From contig NZ_BBXG01000011.1 in NCBI RefSeq assembly GCF_001570605.1, forward strand, positions 124,001 to 188,000: a stretch of DNA of 64,000 bases, in the 5' to 3' direction. A model generated the notes under the pieces. That model saw nothing but the letters and a program-made list of their open reading frames with translations, ran no database searches and was not told where the DNA came from. Both the position numbers and the translations under genes were made by a program. Of this stretch, positions 40,461-50,121 are shown piece by piece. Every line of letters begins with the position of its first letter. Position 1 is the stretch's first letter. Source of the DNA: Herbidospora cretacea. Its GTDB lineage: Bacteria > Actinomycetota > Actinomycetes > Streptosporangiales > Streptosporangiaceae.

Positions 40461-43400
40461 GTGTCGTCTGAGTCGTCGCGGACAAACCCGCTGGCAAGCT
40501 TTGGACAGAACGAATGGCTTGTCGACGAGCTGTACCAAAAGTACCTTCAGGACCCCGAGTCGGTTGACAAGGCCTGGTGGCACTTCTTCGCGGATTACAA
40601 CGGGCAGGGCAAGGTAGCCCCGCCGGGTGACGCGACGCAGGCCGCCCCACCCGCTTCCGCACCCGCAGCCCCCCCGCAGCCGAAGGCCGAGCCCGTCAAG
40701 GCCCCGGCCCCGGCCAAGGCGCCGGAGAAGCCGGCCGCGAAGCCCGCCGCCAAGGCCGAGGCGCCCAAGGCGCCCGCCGGCGCGGTCGAGGAGAAGCTGC
40801 GCGGCGCCGCCGCCCGCACCGCCCTCAACATGGAGGCGTCGCTGGCGGTCCCGACCGCGACCAGCGTGCGGGCCGTCCCGGCCAAGCTGCTGATCGACAA
40901 CCGGATCGTGATCAACAACCACCTGTCCCGTGGGCGCGGTGGCAAGATCTCCTTCACCCACCTGATCGGCTACGCCATCGTGCGGGCCCTTGAGGCCATG
41001 CCCGAGATGAACCACGCCTACGGCGAGGTCGACGGCAAGCCGACCCTCATCCGGCCCGAACACGTCGGGCTGGGCCTGGCGATCGACGTCCAGAAGAGCG
41101 ACGGAACGCGCCAACTGCTGGTGCCGTCGATCAAGGCCGCCGAGTCGATGGACTTCCAGCGGTTCTGGACGGCCTACGAGGAGATCGTCCGCAAGGCGCG
41201 CTCCGGCAAGCTCGGCGTCGAGGACTTCCAGGGCACCTCGATCTCGCTGACCAACCCCGGCACCATCGGCACGGTCCACTCGGTGCCGCGCCTGATGCCC
41301 GGTCAGGGCACGATCATCGGCGTCGGCGCGATGGAATACCCGGCCGAATACCAGGGCGCCTCCGCGGAGACCCTGTCCCGGCTGGCCATCAGCAAGGTCA
41401 TGACGATCACCAGCACCTACGACCACCGCATCATCCAGGGTGCGCAGTCGGGTGACTTCCTGCGGCGCATCCACCAGCTCCTGCTGGGCGCCGACAACTT
41501 CTACGACGACATCTTCGAGTCGCTGCGGATCCCCTACGAGCCGGTCCGCTGGACCGTCGACGTGTCGGCCTCCCACGACAACGACGTCGCCAAGTCGGCC
41601 CGGGTCATCGAGCTGATCCACGCCTACCGCGTGCGCGGCCACCTGATGGCCGACACCGACCCGCTGGAATACCGCCAGCGCAAGCACCCCGACCTCGACA
41701 TCACCAAGCACGGCCTCACCCTGTGGGACCTGGAGCGCGAGTTCCCGACCGGTGGTTTCGGCGGCCGGGCGCTGATGACGCTGCGCGAGGTCCTCGGTGT
41801 GCTGCGCGACTCCTACTGCCGCACCGTCGGCATCGAGTACATGCACATCCAGAACCCCGAGGAGCGGGCCTGGATCCAGGCGCGGGTCGAGAAGCCCCAC
41901 GCCAAGCCCGACCGCGACGAGCAGCTCCACGTCCTGTCGCGGCTCAACACCGCCGAGGCGTTCGAGACCTTCCTGCAGACGAAGTACGTCGGCCAGAAGC
42001 GCTTCTCGCTGGAGGGCGGCGAGTCGCTGATCCCGCTGCTCGACTCGGTGATCGCGTCGGCCGCCGACGAGTCGCTCGACGAGGTCGTCATCGGCATGGC
42101 CCACCGCGGCCGTCTCAACGTGCTGGCCAACATCGTCGGCAAGTCCTACGCCCAGGTGTTCGGCGAGTTCGAGGGCAACCTCGACCCGCGCAGCGCCCAC
42201 GGCTCGGGCGACGTGAAATACCACCTGGGCGCCAACGGCGACTTCGTGTCGGCGGCGGGCAACCGGATCAAGGCGTCCGTGGTCGCCAACCCCTCCCACC
42301 TGGAGGCGGTCGACCCCGTCCTCGAAGGCGTCGTGCGCGCCAAGCAGGACCTGCTGGAGATGGGCCCCGAGGGCTTCACCGTCCTGCCGGTGCTGATCCA
42401 CGGCGACGCGGCCTTCGCGGGCCAGGGCGTGGTGGCCGAGACGCTGCACCTGTCGCAGCTGCGCGGCTACCGCACCGGCGGCACCGTCCACATCGTGGTC
42501 AACAACCAGGTCGGCTTCACCACCAGCCCGGAGGCCTCGCGTTCGTCGGTCTACGCCACCGACGTCGCCCGGATGATCCAGGCGCCGATCTTCCACGTGA
42601 ACGGCGACGACCCCGAGGCCGTCGTCCGGGTCGGCCGGCTGGCCTACGAATACCGCCAGGCGTTCCGCAAGGACGTCGTGATCGACATGATCTGCTACCG
42701 GCGCCGCGGCCACAACGAGGCCGACAACCCGAGCTTCACCCAGCCGCTCATGTACGACCTGATCGACGCCAAGCGCTCCACCCGCAAGCTCTACACCGAG
42801 GCCCTGATCGGCCGCGGCGACATCACGGTCGAAGAGGCCGAGCAGGCGCTGCGCGACTACCAGGAGCAGCTGGAGCGGGCCTTCACCGAGACCCGCGAGG
42901 CCGCCAAGAAGCCGCTTGAGGAGGGCGCGGTCGTCAAGCCGCCCACCGACGAGCTGGTCGAGTGGAGCCACGACGACACCAAGACGGCCATCTCCGAGGA
43001 GACCGTCAAGCGGGTCATCGACACGCAGCTCACGCTGCCCGAGGGCTTCACCGTCCACCCGAGGCTCAACCCGGTGCTCCAGCGGCGCGGCGCGATGGTC
43101 GAGGAGGACGCGATCGACTGGGCGACCGGCGAGACGCTGGCGTTCGGTTCGCTCCTGCTCGACGGCCACCCCGTCCGCCTGGCGGGCCAGGACTCGCGGC
43201 GCGGCACGTTCGGTCAGCGCCACGCCGTGCTGGTCGACCGGGTCACCGGCGAAGACCACACCCCGCTGAAGACGTTCAACGAGGGCGTCACGAAGTTCTA
43301 CGTCTACGACTCGCTGCTGAGCGAGTTCGCGGCGCTGGGCTTCGAATACGGCTACAGCGTGGTCCGGCCCGAGGCGCTGGTCCTCTGGGAGGCCCAGTTC

Positions 43401-44141
43401 GGCGACTTCGTCAACGGCGCCCAGTCGATCATCGACGAGTTCATCTCGTCCGGTGAGCAGAAGTGGGGTCAGCGTTCGTCGGTCGTGCTGCTGCTGCCGC
43501 ACGGCTACGAGGGCCAGGGTCCCGACCACTCCTCGGCCCGCATCGAGCGGTTCCTGCAGGTGTGCGCGGTCGACAACATGACCGTGGCCCAGCCGACGAC
43601 CCCGGCGAACTACTTCCACCTGCTGCGCTGGCAGGCGCTGTCCGACCGGCGCAAGCCGCTGGTGGTCTTCACGCCCAAGTCGCTGCTGCGCCACAAGGCG
43701 GCGGCGTCGGCGACGGCCGAGTTCACCTCGGGCACCTTCCAGCCGGTCATCGGTGACACCACCGTCGACCCGGCGGGCGTCCGGAAGGTCGTCCTGTGCT
43801 CCGGCAAGATCTACTACGATCTGGCCGCCGCGCGCGACAAGGGCGGCCACACCGACACGGCGATCGTCCGGATGGAGCGGCTCTTCCCGTTCCCCGAGCA
43901 GCCGCTGAAGGCCGAGCTGGCCCGCTACGGCGACGGCGTCGACCTCATCTGGGCTCAGGACGAACCCGTCAACATGGGTCCGTGGCCGTTCCTGGCGCTG
44001 AAGCTGACCGAACGCCCCGAGGTGCTCAACGGCCGGCGGCTGCGCCGGGTCTCGCGTCCGGCGAACTCCTCGCCGGCGGCGGGCTCCCACAGCACCCACG
44101 ACAACGAGCTCCACACCATCGTCACCGAGATCTTCGGCTAG
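40461..44141 (+). CDS. kgd: Multifunctional 2-oxoglutarate decarboxylase / dehydrogenase E1-E2 (Kgd)
   Basis: About 1226 residues, the length of actinobacterial Kgd/SucA. After [20 protein letters not shown] comes a Pro/Ala/Lys linker, then an E2-type succinyltransferase domain (about 120-365, with [15 protein letters not shown] catalytic His), then the E1 part: [31 protein letters not shown] and NNQVGFTT bind thiamine diphosphate and Mg. It decarboxylates 2-oxoglutarate in the TCA cycle and works with lipoyl E2 and E3 proteins not in the window. The GTG at 40461 matches the mycobacterial start; the longer frame to 40326 has no similarity. The 5' leader holds a small hairpin (CCTCGCC/GGCGAGG, 40270-40293). 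Confidence 0.95.
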   Translation: MSSESSRTNPLASFGQNEWLVDELYQKYLQDPESVDKAWWHFFADYNGQGKVAPPGDATQAAPPASAPAAPPQPKAEPVKAPAPAKAPEKPAAKPAAKAEAPKAPAGAVEEKLRGAAARTALNMEASLAVPTATSVRAVPAKLLIDNRIVINNHLSRGRGGKISFTHLIGYAIVRALEAMPEMNHAYGEVDGKPTLIRPEHVGLGLAIDVQKSDGTRQLLVPSIKAAESMDFQRFWTAYEEIVRKARSGKLGVEDFQGTSISLTNPGTIGTVHSVPRLMPGQGTIIGVGAMEYPAEYQGASAETLSRLAISKVMTITSTYDHRIIQGAQSGDFLRRIHQLLLGADNFYDDIFESLRIPYEPVRWTVDVSASHDNDVAKSARVIELIHAYRVRGHLMADTDPLEYRQRKHPDLDITKHGLTLWDLEREFPTGGFGGRALMTLREVLGVLRDSYCRTVGIEYMHIQNPEERAWIQARVEKPHAKPDRDEQLHVLSRLNTAEAFETFLQTKYVGQKRFSLEGGESLIPLLDSVIASAADESLDEVVIGMAHRGRLNVLANIVGKSYAQVFGEFEGNLDPRSAHGSGDVKYHLGANGDFVSAAGNRIKASVVANPSHLEAVDPVLEGVVRAKQDLLEMGPEGFTVLPVLIHGDAAFAGQGVVAETLHLSQLRGYRTGGTVHIVVNNQVGFTTSPEASRSSVYATDVARMIQAPIFHVNGDDPEAVVRVGRLAYEYRQAFRKDVVIDMICYRRRGHNEADNPSFTQPLMYDLIDAKRSTRKLYTEALIGRGDITVEEAEQALRDYQEQLERAFTETREAAKKPLEEGAVVKPPTDELVEWSHDDTKTAISEETVKRVIDTQLTLPEGFTVHPRLNPVLQRRGAMVEEDAIDWATGETLAFGSLLLDGHPVRLAGQDSRRGTFGQRHAVLVDRVTGEDHTPLKTFNEGVTKFYVYDSLLSEFAALGFEYGYSVVRPEALVLWEAQFGDFVNGAQSIIDEFISSGEQKWGQRSSVVLLLPHGYEGQGPDHSSARIERFLQVCAVDNMTVAQPTTPANYFHLLRWQALSDRRKPLVVFTPKSLLRHKAAASATAEFTSGTFQPVIGDTTVDPAGVRKVVLCSGKIYYDLAAARDKGGHTDTAIVRMERLFPFPEQPLKAELARYGDGVDLIWAQDEPVNMGPWPFLALKLTERPEVLNGRRLRRVSRPANSSPAAGSHSTHDNELHTIVTEIFG

Positions 44142-44155
44142 ACACCGTCACACCC

Positions 44156-44190
44156 AGCGGGAGGCCCTCCGGTGCGGGGGGCCTCCCGTC
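44156..44190 (+). terminator. Hairpin terminator after kgd
   Basis: CGGGAGGCC ... GGCCTCCCG stem about 15 bases after the kgd stop, followed by TCGTTTCC. Confidence 0.75.
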
Positions 44191-44207
44191 GTTTCCGGGA
44201 GCAGATC

Positions 44208-44384
44208 ATGTACTTCACCGACAGAGGCATCGAGGAGCTCGTCGAGCGCAGGGGCGAGGAGGAGGTCCAGATCGTCTGGCTGGCCGAGCGCCTGCGCGAG
44301 TTCGTCGACCTCAACCCCGACTTCGAGACCCCGGTCGAGCGGCTGGCCACGTGGCTGGCCCGGCTCGACGACGATGACGACTGA
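44208..44384 (+). CDS. Small acidic DUF6104-like protein
   Basis: A 58-residue protein (MYFTDRGIEELVERRGEEEV ... ETPVERLATWLARLDDDDD) from the ATG at 44208, with GGGAG eight bases before. Very similar short proteins follow kgd/sucA in many streptomycetes and relatives and carry a DUF6104-type name as far as I recall; no function is established. The position after a terminator suggests its own expression or partial read-through from kgd. Confidence 0.8.
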   Translation: MYFTDRGIEELVERRGEEEVQIVWLAERLREFVDLNPDFETPVERLATWLARLDDDDD

Positions 44385-44406
44385 CGGGGCGCAAACGCGA
44401 TACATC

Positions 44407-44434
44407 TTGACTTTCCGCCAACGCGACATATCGT
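44407..44434 (+). promoter_or_regulatory. Promoter and PadR-type operator region
   Basis: TTGACT (44407-44412) is followed after 16 bases by TATCGT (44429-44434). The -10 overlaps ACGCGACATATCGTGTC, and a related ACGCGATACATC lies just upstream (44395-44406); the repeated ACGCGAyA elements may bind the PadR protein of the operon. Confidence 0.5.
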
Positions 44435-44466
44435 GTCTTTAGGCACCTCGCGGAAAGGGCGGCGTC

Positions 44467-45264
44467 ATGCCGAAATGGACCATCGACAAACCCGGCCAGC
44501 TCACCTTCGACCCGGTCGACCGCCTGAGCGTGCGCATCGTCGCGGGACACCTGGCCGTGCTGGCCAGTGACGGGCCGCCCAGCCTGGAGGTCAGCGAGAT
44601 CGGCAGCGTGCCGCTGACCGTCGACCACGAGGGCGGCCGGCTGACGGTGACCTACGGCGACCTGACGTGGGAGGGCGTGCTCGGCTGGCTGCGTCCGGGG
44701 GGTGAGCGGCGCTGCGTCGTGACCCTGACCGTGCCGAAGACGTGCCGGGTGGAGGCCGGGGTGATCTCCGCGGGGGCGGTCGTCGCCGGGTTCGAGTCCC
44801 ACACCCGGGTCCGCAGCGTGTCGGGCGGCATCGTGCTCGACGGGGTGAGCGGCGACGTCCACGCCGAGACCGTCTCGGGGTCGGTGGAGAGCCGCGCGCT
44901 CTCCGGCGACCTGGCGTTCACCAGCGTCTCGGGCGAGCTGACCGTCGCGGGCGGTGCGCCCCGGCGGCTGCGCGGCAGCACCGTCAGCGGCTCCATCACC
45001 GCCGACCTGGCCCTCGGCCCGACCGGCCACGTGACCCTCAACACGGTCTCGGGCCCGATCTGGGTGCGGCTCCCGAGCACCACCGACAGCGACGTGACCT
45101 TCCGCTCGATGTCGGGCAACCTGGAGTCCGCCTTCCCCGGCCTCACCTACAACGGCCACCCCGGCAGCCGGACCCTCAGCGGCCGCCTCGGCGGTGGCAT
45201 GGCCTCGCTCAGCGCGACCACGGTCTCGGGCGGCGTGACCCTGCTCAGTAAGGAAACAGAATGA
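44467..45264 (+). CDS. DUF4097-family beta-helix/adhesin-like protein
   Basis: A 265-residue protein without signal peptide or membrane segment. The second half repeats a short motif of the form V-SG-I ... VSG-V (RSVSGGIVLDGVSGDVHAETVS and following), the pattern of DUF4097/DUF4098 beta-solenoid proteins. These often pair with PadR regulators and are thought to act at the envelope or as scaffold; function is unknown. It overlaps the PadR gene as ATGA, so both form an operon from the promoter at 44407. Confidence 0.87.
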   Translation: MPKWTIDKPGQLTFDPVDRLSVRIVAGHLAVLASDGPPSLEVSEIGSVPLTVDHEGGRLTVTYGDLTWEGVLGWLRPGGERRCVVTLTVPKTCRVEAGVISAGAVVAGFESHTRVRSVSGGIVLDGVSGDVHAETVSGSVESRALSGDLAFTSVSGELTVAGGAPRRLRGSTVSGSITADLALGPTGHVTLNTVSGPIWVRLPSTTDSDVTFRSMSGNLESAFPGLTYNGHPGSRTLSGRLGGGMASLSATTVSGGVTLLSKETE

Positions 45265-46016
45265 GTCCCGTCTTCGGCCACGGCAGGCTCCGGCTCTACC
45301 TGCTCAAGCTGCTGGAGGAGAGCCCCCGCCACGGCTACGAGGTCATCCGCCTGCTCCAGGACCGCTTCCTCGGCGTCTACTCCCCCTCCCCCGGCACGAT
45401 CTACCCGCGCCTGGCGCGGCTGGAGGAGGAGGGCCTGGTCACCCACGAGGTCGTCGACGGCAAGAAAGTCTTCACCCTCACCGACAAGGGCCGCGCCGAG
45501 CTCGGCGACCGCCTCGACGAACTCGCCGACCTGGAGCGCGAGATCACCGCCTCGGTCCAGGACATCGCCCGCGAGGTCAAGGAGGACGTCCGCCAGACGG
45601 TCCGGTCACTGCGCCACGAGCTGACCACGATGGCCCGCAACATCAACCACGAGACCACCGGCTCCGCCCGCGACACGCGCGAGGAGTGGAAGCGCCAGCG
45701 CGACCGCCAGAAAGAGGAGTGGTCCCGCCAGAAGCAGCAGTGGAAGATCGAGTCGGAGCGCTGGAAGGGCGAGTGGCAGCGCATCTGGACCGACACCTGG
45801 GCCATGACCGGCTTCCAGACCCCGCCCGACGGCCTGGTCGACGACGCCAAGGCGACCGCCAACGACGCCGACCTGGGGCAGCACCTGGCCGAGTTCGTCG
45901 CCGACATCCGCGCCGAGGCCGCCGAGACCCGGCTGAGCGACGCCGACCTGGCGGCCTGCAAATCGGTCCTCGACGAGACCGCGGCCCGTCTCAAGTCGAT
46001 CCTCGGCGACGACTGA
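45261..46016 (+). CDS. PadR-family transcriptional regulator with long coiled-coil tail
   Basis: A 251-residue regulator. The N-terminal winged helix (residues 8-85) has the PadR pattern LLEESPRHGYEVIRLLQDR, SPGTIYPRLARLEEEGLV, KKVFTLTDKGR. The tail is highly charged and helical (EEWKRQRDRQKEEWSRQK), much longer than in most PadR proteins (~110-180 residues total), so it probably dimerises or docks through a coiled coil. It is translated together with the DUF4097 protein and probably represses its own operon. Confidence 0.9.
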   Translation: MSPVFGHGRLRLYLLKLLEESPRHGYEVIRLLQDRFLGVYSPSPGTIYPRLARLEEEGLVTHEVVDGKKVFTLTDKGRAELGDRLDELADLEREITASVQDIAREVKEDVRQTVRSLRHELTTMARNINHETTGSARDTREEWKRQRDRQKEEWSRQKQQWKIESERWKGEWQRIWTDTWAMTGFQTPPDGLVDDAKATANDADLGQHLAEFVADIRAEAAETRLSDADLAACKSVLDETAARLKSILGDD

Positions 46017-46357
46017 GTCCGATGGGGACACCGTGTGTCGTGTGCGGCCTGTCGCGCCGCTCGTGGTCGATTCTCTGCTTCCGTTACGGCTCCGCCTGGC
46101 CGGCCCCGACCGCCGCCTCCGGACCGCCCCGAGACCGGCGCCGACCGGCCGCGCCCGCTCCACCCCGTCACGGCAGCCGTGACACCACATCGACCCGCTC
46201 CTCCGGCGGCGACCCGGCCCCCTAGCCGGGAGGCGTCACACCAGCCGAGCGCCCCGGCCACAGTCATGGCGGCCGGGGCGCTCTTCGCCGCTCAGCCAGG
46301 GATCCGCGCACCCGAAATTTCGTGACATCGCCCTGGCCGGACCGTGTTCGCGTCGCC
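46017..46357. other. Intergenic stretch with convergent terminator
   Basis: A 341-bp gap. A possible 67-residue frame from ATG 46022 (MGTPCVVCGLSRRSW...) becomes low-complexity Pro/Arg-rich and is not convincing. The clear feature is a hairpin, GAGCGCCCCGGCC (46247-46259) with GGCCGGGGCGCTC (46271-46283), a terminator between PadR and the convergent oxidoreductase. Nothing else supported. Confidence 0.7.
46247..46283. terminator. Hairpin terminator
   Basis: Thirteen-base perfect stem GAGCGCCCCGGCC/GGCCGGGGCGCTC with an 11-base loop, then CTTCG. Confidence 0.8.
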
Positions 46358-47320
46358 CTAGAGGGTGAAGACGATCTTGCCGAAGACGTCGCCCTCGGCC
46401 ATGGCGGCGACGCCCTCGCGGGCCTCCGTCAGGGGCAGGACGCGGTCGACCAGCGGCCGGACGCCCGTCTGGTCCAGGAAGACGGCGAGGCGGCCGAGCT
46501 GGTCGCGGGTGCCCATCGTCGAGCCGATGACCTGCTTCTGCAGGAAGAAGACCTGGGCCAGGTTGGTGGGGGCCACCATTCCGCTGGTCGCGCCGCAGAT
46601 CACGACCCGGCCGCCCGGCCGCAGCGACGCGATCGAGTGCTCCCACGTCGCCTCGCCGACGCTCTCCATGACCGCGTCGACCCGCTCGGGCAGCCGCTCC
46701 CCGGTCGCGAAGGCACGGTCGGCGCCCAGCTCCAGGGCCTTGTCGCGCTTGCCCTCCGAACGGCTGGTCACCCAGACGCGATATCCGGCCGCCCGGCCGA
46801 GCGTGATCAGCGCGGTCGAGACGCCGCCGCCCGCGCCCTGCACCAGAACGGTCGAGCCCGGCTGCAGGCCCGCCTTCTCGAAGAGCATCCGGTAGGCGGT
46901 CAGCCACGCCGTCGGCAGGCAGGCGGCGTGCTCGAACGTCAGCCCGGCGGGTTTGGGCACCAGGTTCCGCCGGGGCACCACGACCTTCTCGGCGAAGGTC
47001 CCCTGGTGCAGTTCGGAGAGCAGGGTCCGCCGGGGGTCGAGGGTCTCGTCGCCGTCGACCGGCTCGCCGATCACCGCGTGGACGATGACCTCGTTGCCGG
47101 CCTCGTCCACCCCGGCCGCGTCGCAGCCGAGCGTCATCGGCAGCCGGTCGGGGCTGATGCCGATCCCACGAAGGGTGAACAGGTCGTGGTGGTTGAGCGC
47201 GGTGGCCCGGACCGTCACCGTGGTCCAGCCGTCGGGGACGGCGGGCTCGGGCCGCTCGCCCACGGTCAGACCCTTCAGCGGGTCGTTCGGATCGGCCTGC
47301 GATGCCGTGACTGCGATCAT
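46358..47320 (-). CDS. Zinc-independent MDR oxidoreductase (quinone-oxidoreductase-like)
   Basis: A 320-residue medium-chain reductase. NHHDLFTLRG and GCDAAGVV-like segments correspond to the catalytic domain, VLVQGAGGGVSTALI is the NADP loop, and TSRSEGK follows the second strand (basic residues favour NADPH). No structural zinc cysteines are present. It would reduce quinones, enones or aldehydes in the cytoplasm. It is convergent with the PadR operon and divergent from the protease array. Confidence 0.9.
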   Translation of the reverse strand: MIAVTASQADPNDPLKGLTVGERPEPAVPDGWTTVTVRATALNHHDLFTLRGIGISPDRLPMTLGCDAAGVDEAGNEVIVHAVIGEPVDGDETLDPRRTLLSELHQGTFAEKVVVPRRNLVPKPAGLTFEHAACLPTAWLTAYRMLFEKAGLQPGSTVLVQGAGGGVSTALITLGRAAGYRVWVTSRSEGKRDKALELGADRAFATGERLPERVDAVMESVGEATWEHSIASLRPGGRVVICGATSGMVAPTNLAQVFFLQKQVIGSTMGTRDQLGRLAVFLDQTGVRPLVDRVLPLTEAREGVAAMAEGDVFGKIVFTL

Positions 47321-47584
47321 GTCCAGAACATTACTCTATCCCTGTTACGAGAGTGACTAAAGGGATCGAAACCCGCCGCGAATAAGTCGTAAACCGAATT
47401 GGCAAACCAGGGATCACCTGCGGAGATGCCATTCATAACGCCAGCGCATGAATAACGGTAAGGCCAATTGACCCAGCGCTCTCGTTATATCTGCGGCGTT
47501 ACCCGTGATCGCGTCATTAACGTCTGGAGCTGTTTCCACGTATTTGGGACGCACCCTCAATTCGTCCCAAGGGAAAGGACTTCC

Positions 47585-48694
47585 ATGATCTCCCGAGCAC
47601 GGCGCCTCTCCATCCCCCTCGCCGGCGCGATGGTCGCGTTCGGCGTGGTGGGCGCATCCTCCGCCGCCACGGCCACGGCTCCCAGCGACGTGACCCAGAA
47701 GGCGGCCCCGACGACGGCCGCCGCGGCGGCGAACTTCTGGACCCCCGACCGGCTCCGCGCCGCCAAGGACCGGACCGAAGAACTGGGCAACGCGGTGAAG
47801 GGCTCGGGCAGCCCGAGCAACGCCGAGCCCGACGGCAAGGCCGGCGTGGTCCCGCCGATCGGCGGCGAGAAGAAGGCCACCCCGGCCACCAAGCAGGTCA
47901 ACCTGCCCAACACCGTCGGCCGGGTGTTCTTCACCCTGCCCGGCAAGAACCCGCTGGACCCGAAGAGCTGGAAGTACTGCTCCGGCACCTCGATCCAGGG
48001 CAAGTTCCGCAACGTCGTGGCCACCGCCGGGCACTGTGTGTACGACCCGGCCAGCAACCGCTTCTACGACAACTGGGTGTTCATCCCCTCCTACTGGGAC
48101 GGCACCCAGGCGTGGAACGGCAAGGCCCCCTACGGCATCTACCCGGCCACCTGGTACCAGGCGCACGACGACTTCGTGGTCAAGGAGGACTACGACTACG
48201 ACTACGCGTTCGTCAACGTCGCCTCCGGCTACAAGGCGAGCTGGGAGAAGGTCGACGGCAAGTACAAGCTCGTGAAGACCGCCGTCGGCCGCCTCGGTGA
48301 CAACGTCGGCGGCCAGGGCTTCACCTGGAACCGCAGCACCAAGACCAGCGTCTTCTCCTTCGGCTACCCGGCCGGCCCTCACCCGGACGGCGACCGTCCG
48401 TTCAGCGGCAAGACGATGAAGTGGTGCTACGGCCAGACCGCCTCCATGCCGGCCGCGCCGAAGTTCAACGTGCAGGAGCACGTCGGCATCAAGTGCGGCA
48501 TGACCGCCGGCGCCAGCGGCGGCCCGCTGCTGTGGAACTACAAGAGCAAGACCCGCACCGGTTACCTCTACGGCGTCAACAGCATCGCCTGGGACACCGA
48601 CGGCAACGACCGGTACGACCGGCTCTCCTCGCCCTACTTCAACAGCGAGACCTACGACGTCTACAAGGTCGCGGCGAACCGCTGGACCTCGTAA
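47585..48694 (+). CDS. Secreted trypsin-like serine peptidase, array member 1 (triad intact)
   Basis: A 369-residue exported protein with a Sec signal (cleavage about residue 31, SSAATA). Trypsin-fold elements: TAGHC with His150, DYAFVNV with Asp206, and TAGASGGP with Ser311, a complete triad with a normal oxyanion GxSGG. Two cysteine pairs are present (YCSG/GHC and WCYG/KCGM). GRLGDNVGGQGF and a DTDGNDRYD loop are shared with the other members. The N-terminal FWTPDRL stretch before the fold may be a propeptide. It probably cleaves proteins outside the cell. The spacer upstream contains only a partial GTGATCGCGTCA box. Ends with a 13-bp stem terminator. Confidence 0.92.
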   Translation: MISRARRLSIPLAGAMVAFGVVGASSAATATAPSDVTQKAAPTTAAAAANFWTPDRLRAAKDRTEELGNAVKGSGSPSNAEPDGKAGVVPPIGGEKKATPATKQVNLPNTVGRVFFTLPGKNPLDPKSWKYCSGTSIQGKFRNVVATAGHCVYDPASNRFYDNWVFIPSYWDGTQAWNGKAPYGIYPATWYQAHDDFVVKEDYDYDYAFVNVASGYKASWEKVDGKYKLVKTAVGRLGDNVGGQGFTWNRSTKTSVFSFGYPAGPHPDGDRPFSGKTMKWCYGQTASMPAAPKFNVQEHVGIKCGMTAGASGGPLLWNYKSKTRTGYLYGVNSIAWDTDGNDRYDRLSSPYFNSETYDVYKVAANRWTS

Positions 48695-48710
48695 CAGGCC
48701 ATGAGCACGG

Positions 48711-48741
48711 TGCCCGGGAGACGGTCGACGTCTCCCGGGCA
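48711..48741 (+). terminator. Hairpin terminator after array member 1
   Basis: TGCCCGGGAGACG/CGTCTCCCGGGCA, a perfect 13-bp stem, followed by TCTGCTTTT. Confidence 0.9.
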
Positions 48742-48917
48742 TCTGCTTTTCACACGGGCCTTAGGCGGAAGGCGATCTACTCGGACGCCACAGGGACCGG
48801 TTCGGTTCCCTCGAATTGATAACGAGACAGCCAAGAACCTGTGCCTGATCACTGGTGATCTGGAAAAATCACGCCTTACGATCGATACCTCCGTCCTCAG
48901 ACCCCCGAGAGGCCCTC

Positions 48918-50030
48918 ATGACCAGGCGGATCACCCTTGCCGCGGGCGGCGTCGCCGTCGCGCTGGGTGCCGCCGGGCTGCTCTCGGCGTGGAGCCCCGC
49001 GACCGCGCCGGCCACCGCCGCGCCGCGCACGGCCCCGCTGATGGAGGTCTCCGCCAAGGAGGCGGCCCCGCCCCCGGAGAAGCACTTCGGCAAGGGCGTG
49101 ATGGGCTACCCGCTCGCGGCGGTCGGCTCCGACATGCAGAAGGTCGCCGCCTACTGGACTCCCGCGCGGCTGAAGGAGGCCAGCACCTACGTCCCGGCCT
49201 CCAAGGCGTCGGCCGGAGCCCGGCAGGCCCCCTCGATGGCGGAGTTGTCCGGCGAGAAGGCCCTGCTCGGCGCTCCCGCCCAGGCCGCGGCGTCGCCGAC
49301 GCCGATGGTCGGCAAGGTGTTCTTCAAGCTGGGCGACAAGGAATACTGGTGTTCCGGCTCGGTCGTCCACTCGAAATACCGCAACCTGGTCGCCACGGCC
49401 GGCCACTGCGGCTGGTCGCTGGGCCAGAACAGGCCCGTCGAGAACTGGATCTTCATCCCGTCCTACGCGAACGGCTCCACCGACGCCGGCATCTACGTCG
49501 GCCACACCCTCTATCTCCACGAGGACTTCTCCGGCGCCGGCGACTACGACCGTGACTACGCCTTCGTCACCGTCTACCGGGGCTTCACCTGGAAGGGCGC
49601 CCAGCGGGTGCAGGGCGGCAAGATCGAGGACAAGGTCGGCGCGTTCCAGTTCGCCTCGACGAAGGGCCGCTCACGCCCGGTGTCGGTGTTCGGCTACCCG
49701 GCCGGCGCCCACCCCGACGGCACCCGCCCCTTCGACGGCCAGACCGTCAAGCCCTGTTCCGGCACGACCAGGGCCACCGCCGCCAGCGCCCCCACCTATC
49801 TCCTGGAGAACGGGGTGCTGCTCAACCCGTGCCCGTTCACGGCGGGCGCGAGCGGCGGCCCGTGGGTGCTCGGCTGGGATCCGGTGAAGAAGACCGGGTT
49901 CCTCAACGGCGTGACCAGCCTGACGTGGAACATCGACGCCGACGGCAAGCTCGACGCGGCCTCCTCGCCCTATTTCAACGCGATCACCGCGCGGGTCTAC
50001 CAGCAGGCGGCCAAGCAGGCGACGAACTAG
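48918..50030 (+). CDS. Secreted trypsin-like serine peptidase, array member 2 (triad intact, divergent)
   Basis: A 370-residue exported peptidase, the most divergent of the array. The signal peptide ends about residue 35 (Ala/Pro-rich). His163 is in TAGHC, Asp213 in DYAFVTV, Ser312 in TAGASGGP, so it should be active. The extracellular N-terminal region before the fold is longer (~120 residues). It lacks the GRLGDNVGGQG motif and the SGSIA C-terminus of the others, and its DxDG loop is shortened (DADGKLD). ATG 48918 has GAGAGG eight bases upstream. No Crp-type palindrome or terminator is obvious around it. Confidence 0.9.
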   Translation: MTRRITLAAGGVAVALGAAGLLSAWSPATAPATAAPRTAPLMEVSAKEAAPPPEKHFGKGVMGYPLAAVGSDMQKVAAYWTPARLKEASTYVPASKASAGARQAPSMAELSGEKALLGAPAQAAASPTPMVGKVFFKLGDKEYWCSGSVVHSKYRNLVATAGHCGWSLGQNRPVENWIFIPSYANGSTDAGIYVGHTLYLHEDFSGAGDYDRDYAFVTVYRGFTWKGAQRVQGGKIEDKVGAFQFASTKGRSRPVSVFGYPAGAHPDGTRPFDGQTVKPCSGTTRATAASAPTYLLENGVLLNPCPFTAGASGGPWVLGWDPVKKTGFLNGVTSLTWNIDADGKLDAASSPYFNAITARVYQQAAKQATN

Positions 50031-50121
50031 TCAGTGGTCTGTAAGTGCGGATAAAGCGAATGTAAAGCGCAGAAATCTACCTTCATCACAGCACACCTCA
50101 TTGATGAAGGAGCACCACTTC

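Noticed and set aside
46022-46225. Possible 67-residue ORF starting MGTPCVVCGLSRRSW after PadR
   Set aside because: The start recalls a zinc finger but the rest is low-complexity Pro/Arg/Ser, typical of chance frames in G+C-rich DNA, and no ribosome site is present.
47497-47522. Crp-type box before array member 1
   Set aside because: GTGATCGCGTCATT has a shortened spacer and incomplete right arm.
50031-50121. Crp-type box before array member 3
   Set aside because: Only a half site (ATCACAGCACAC) is present.
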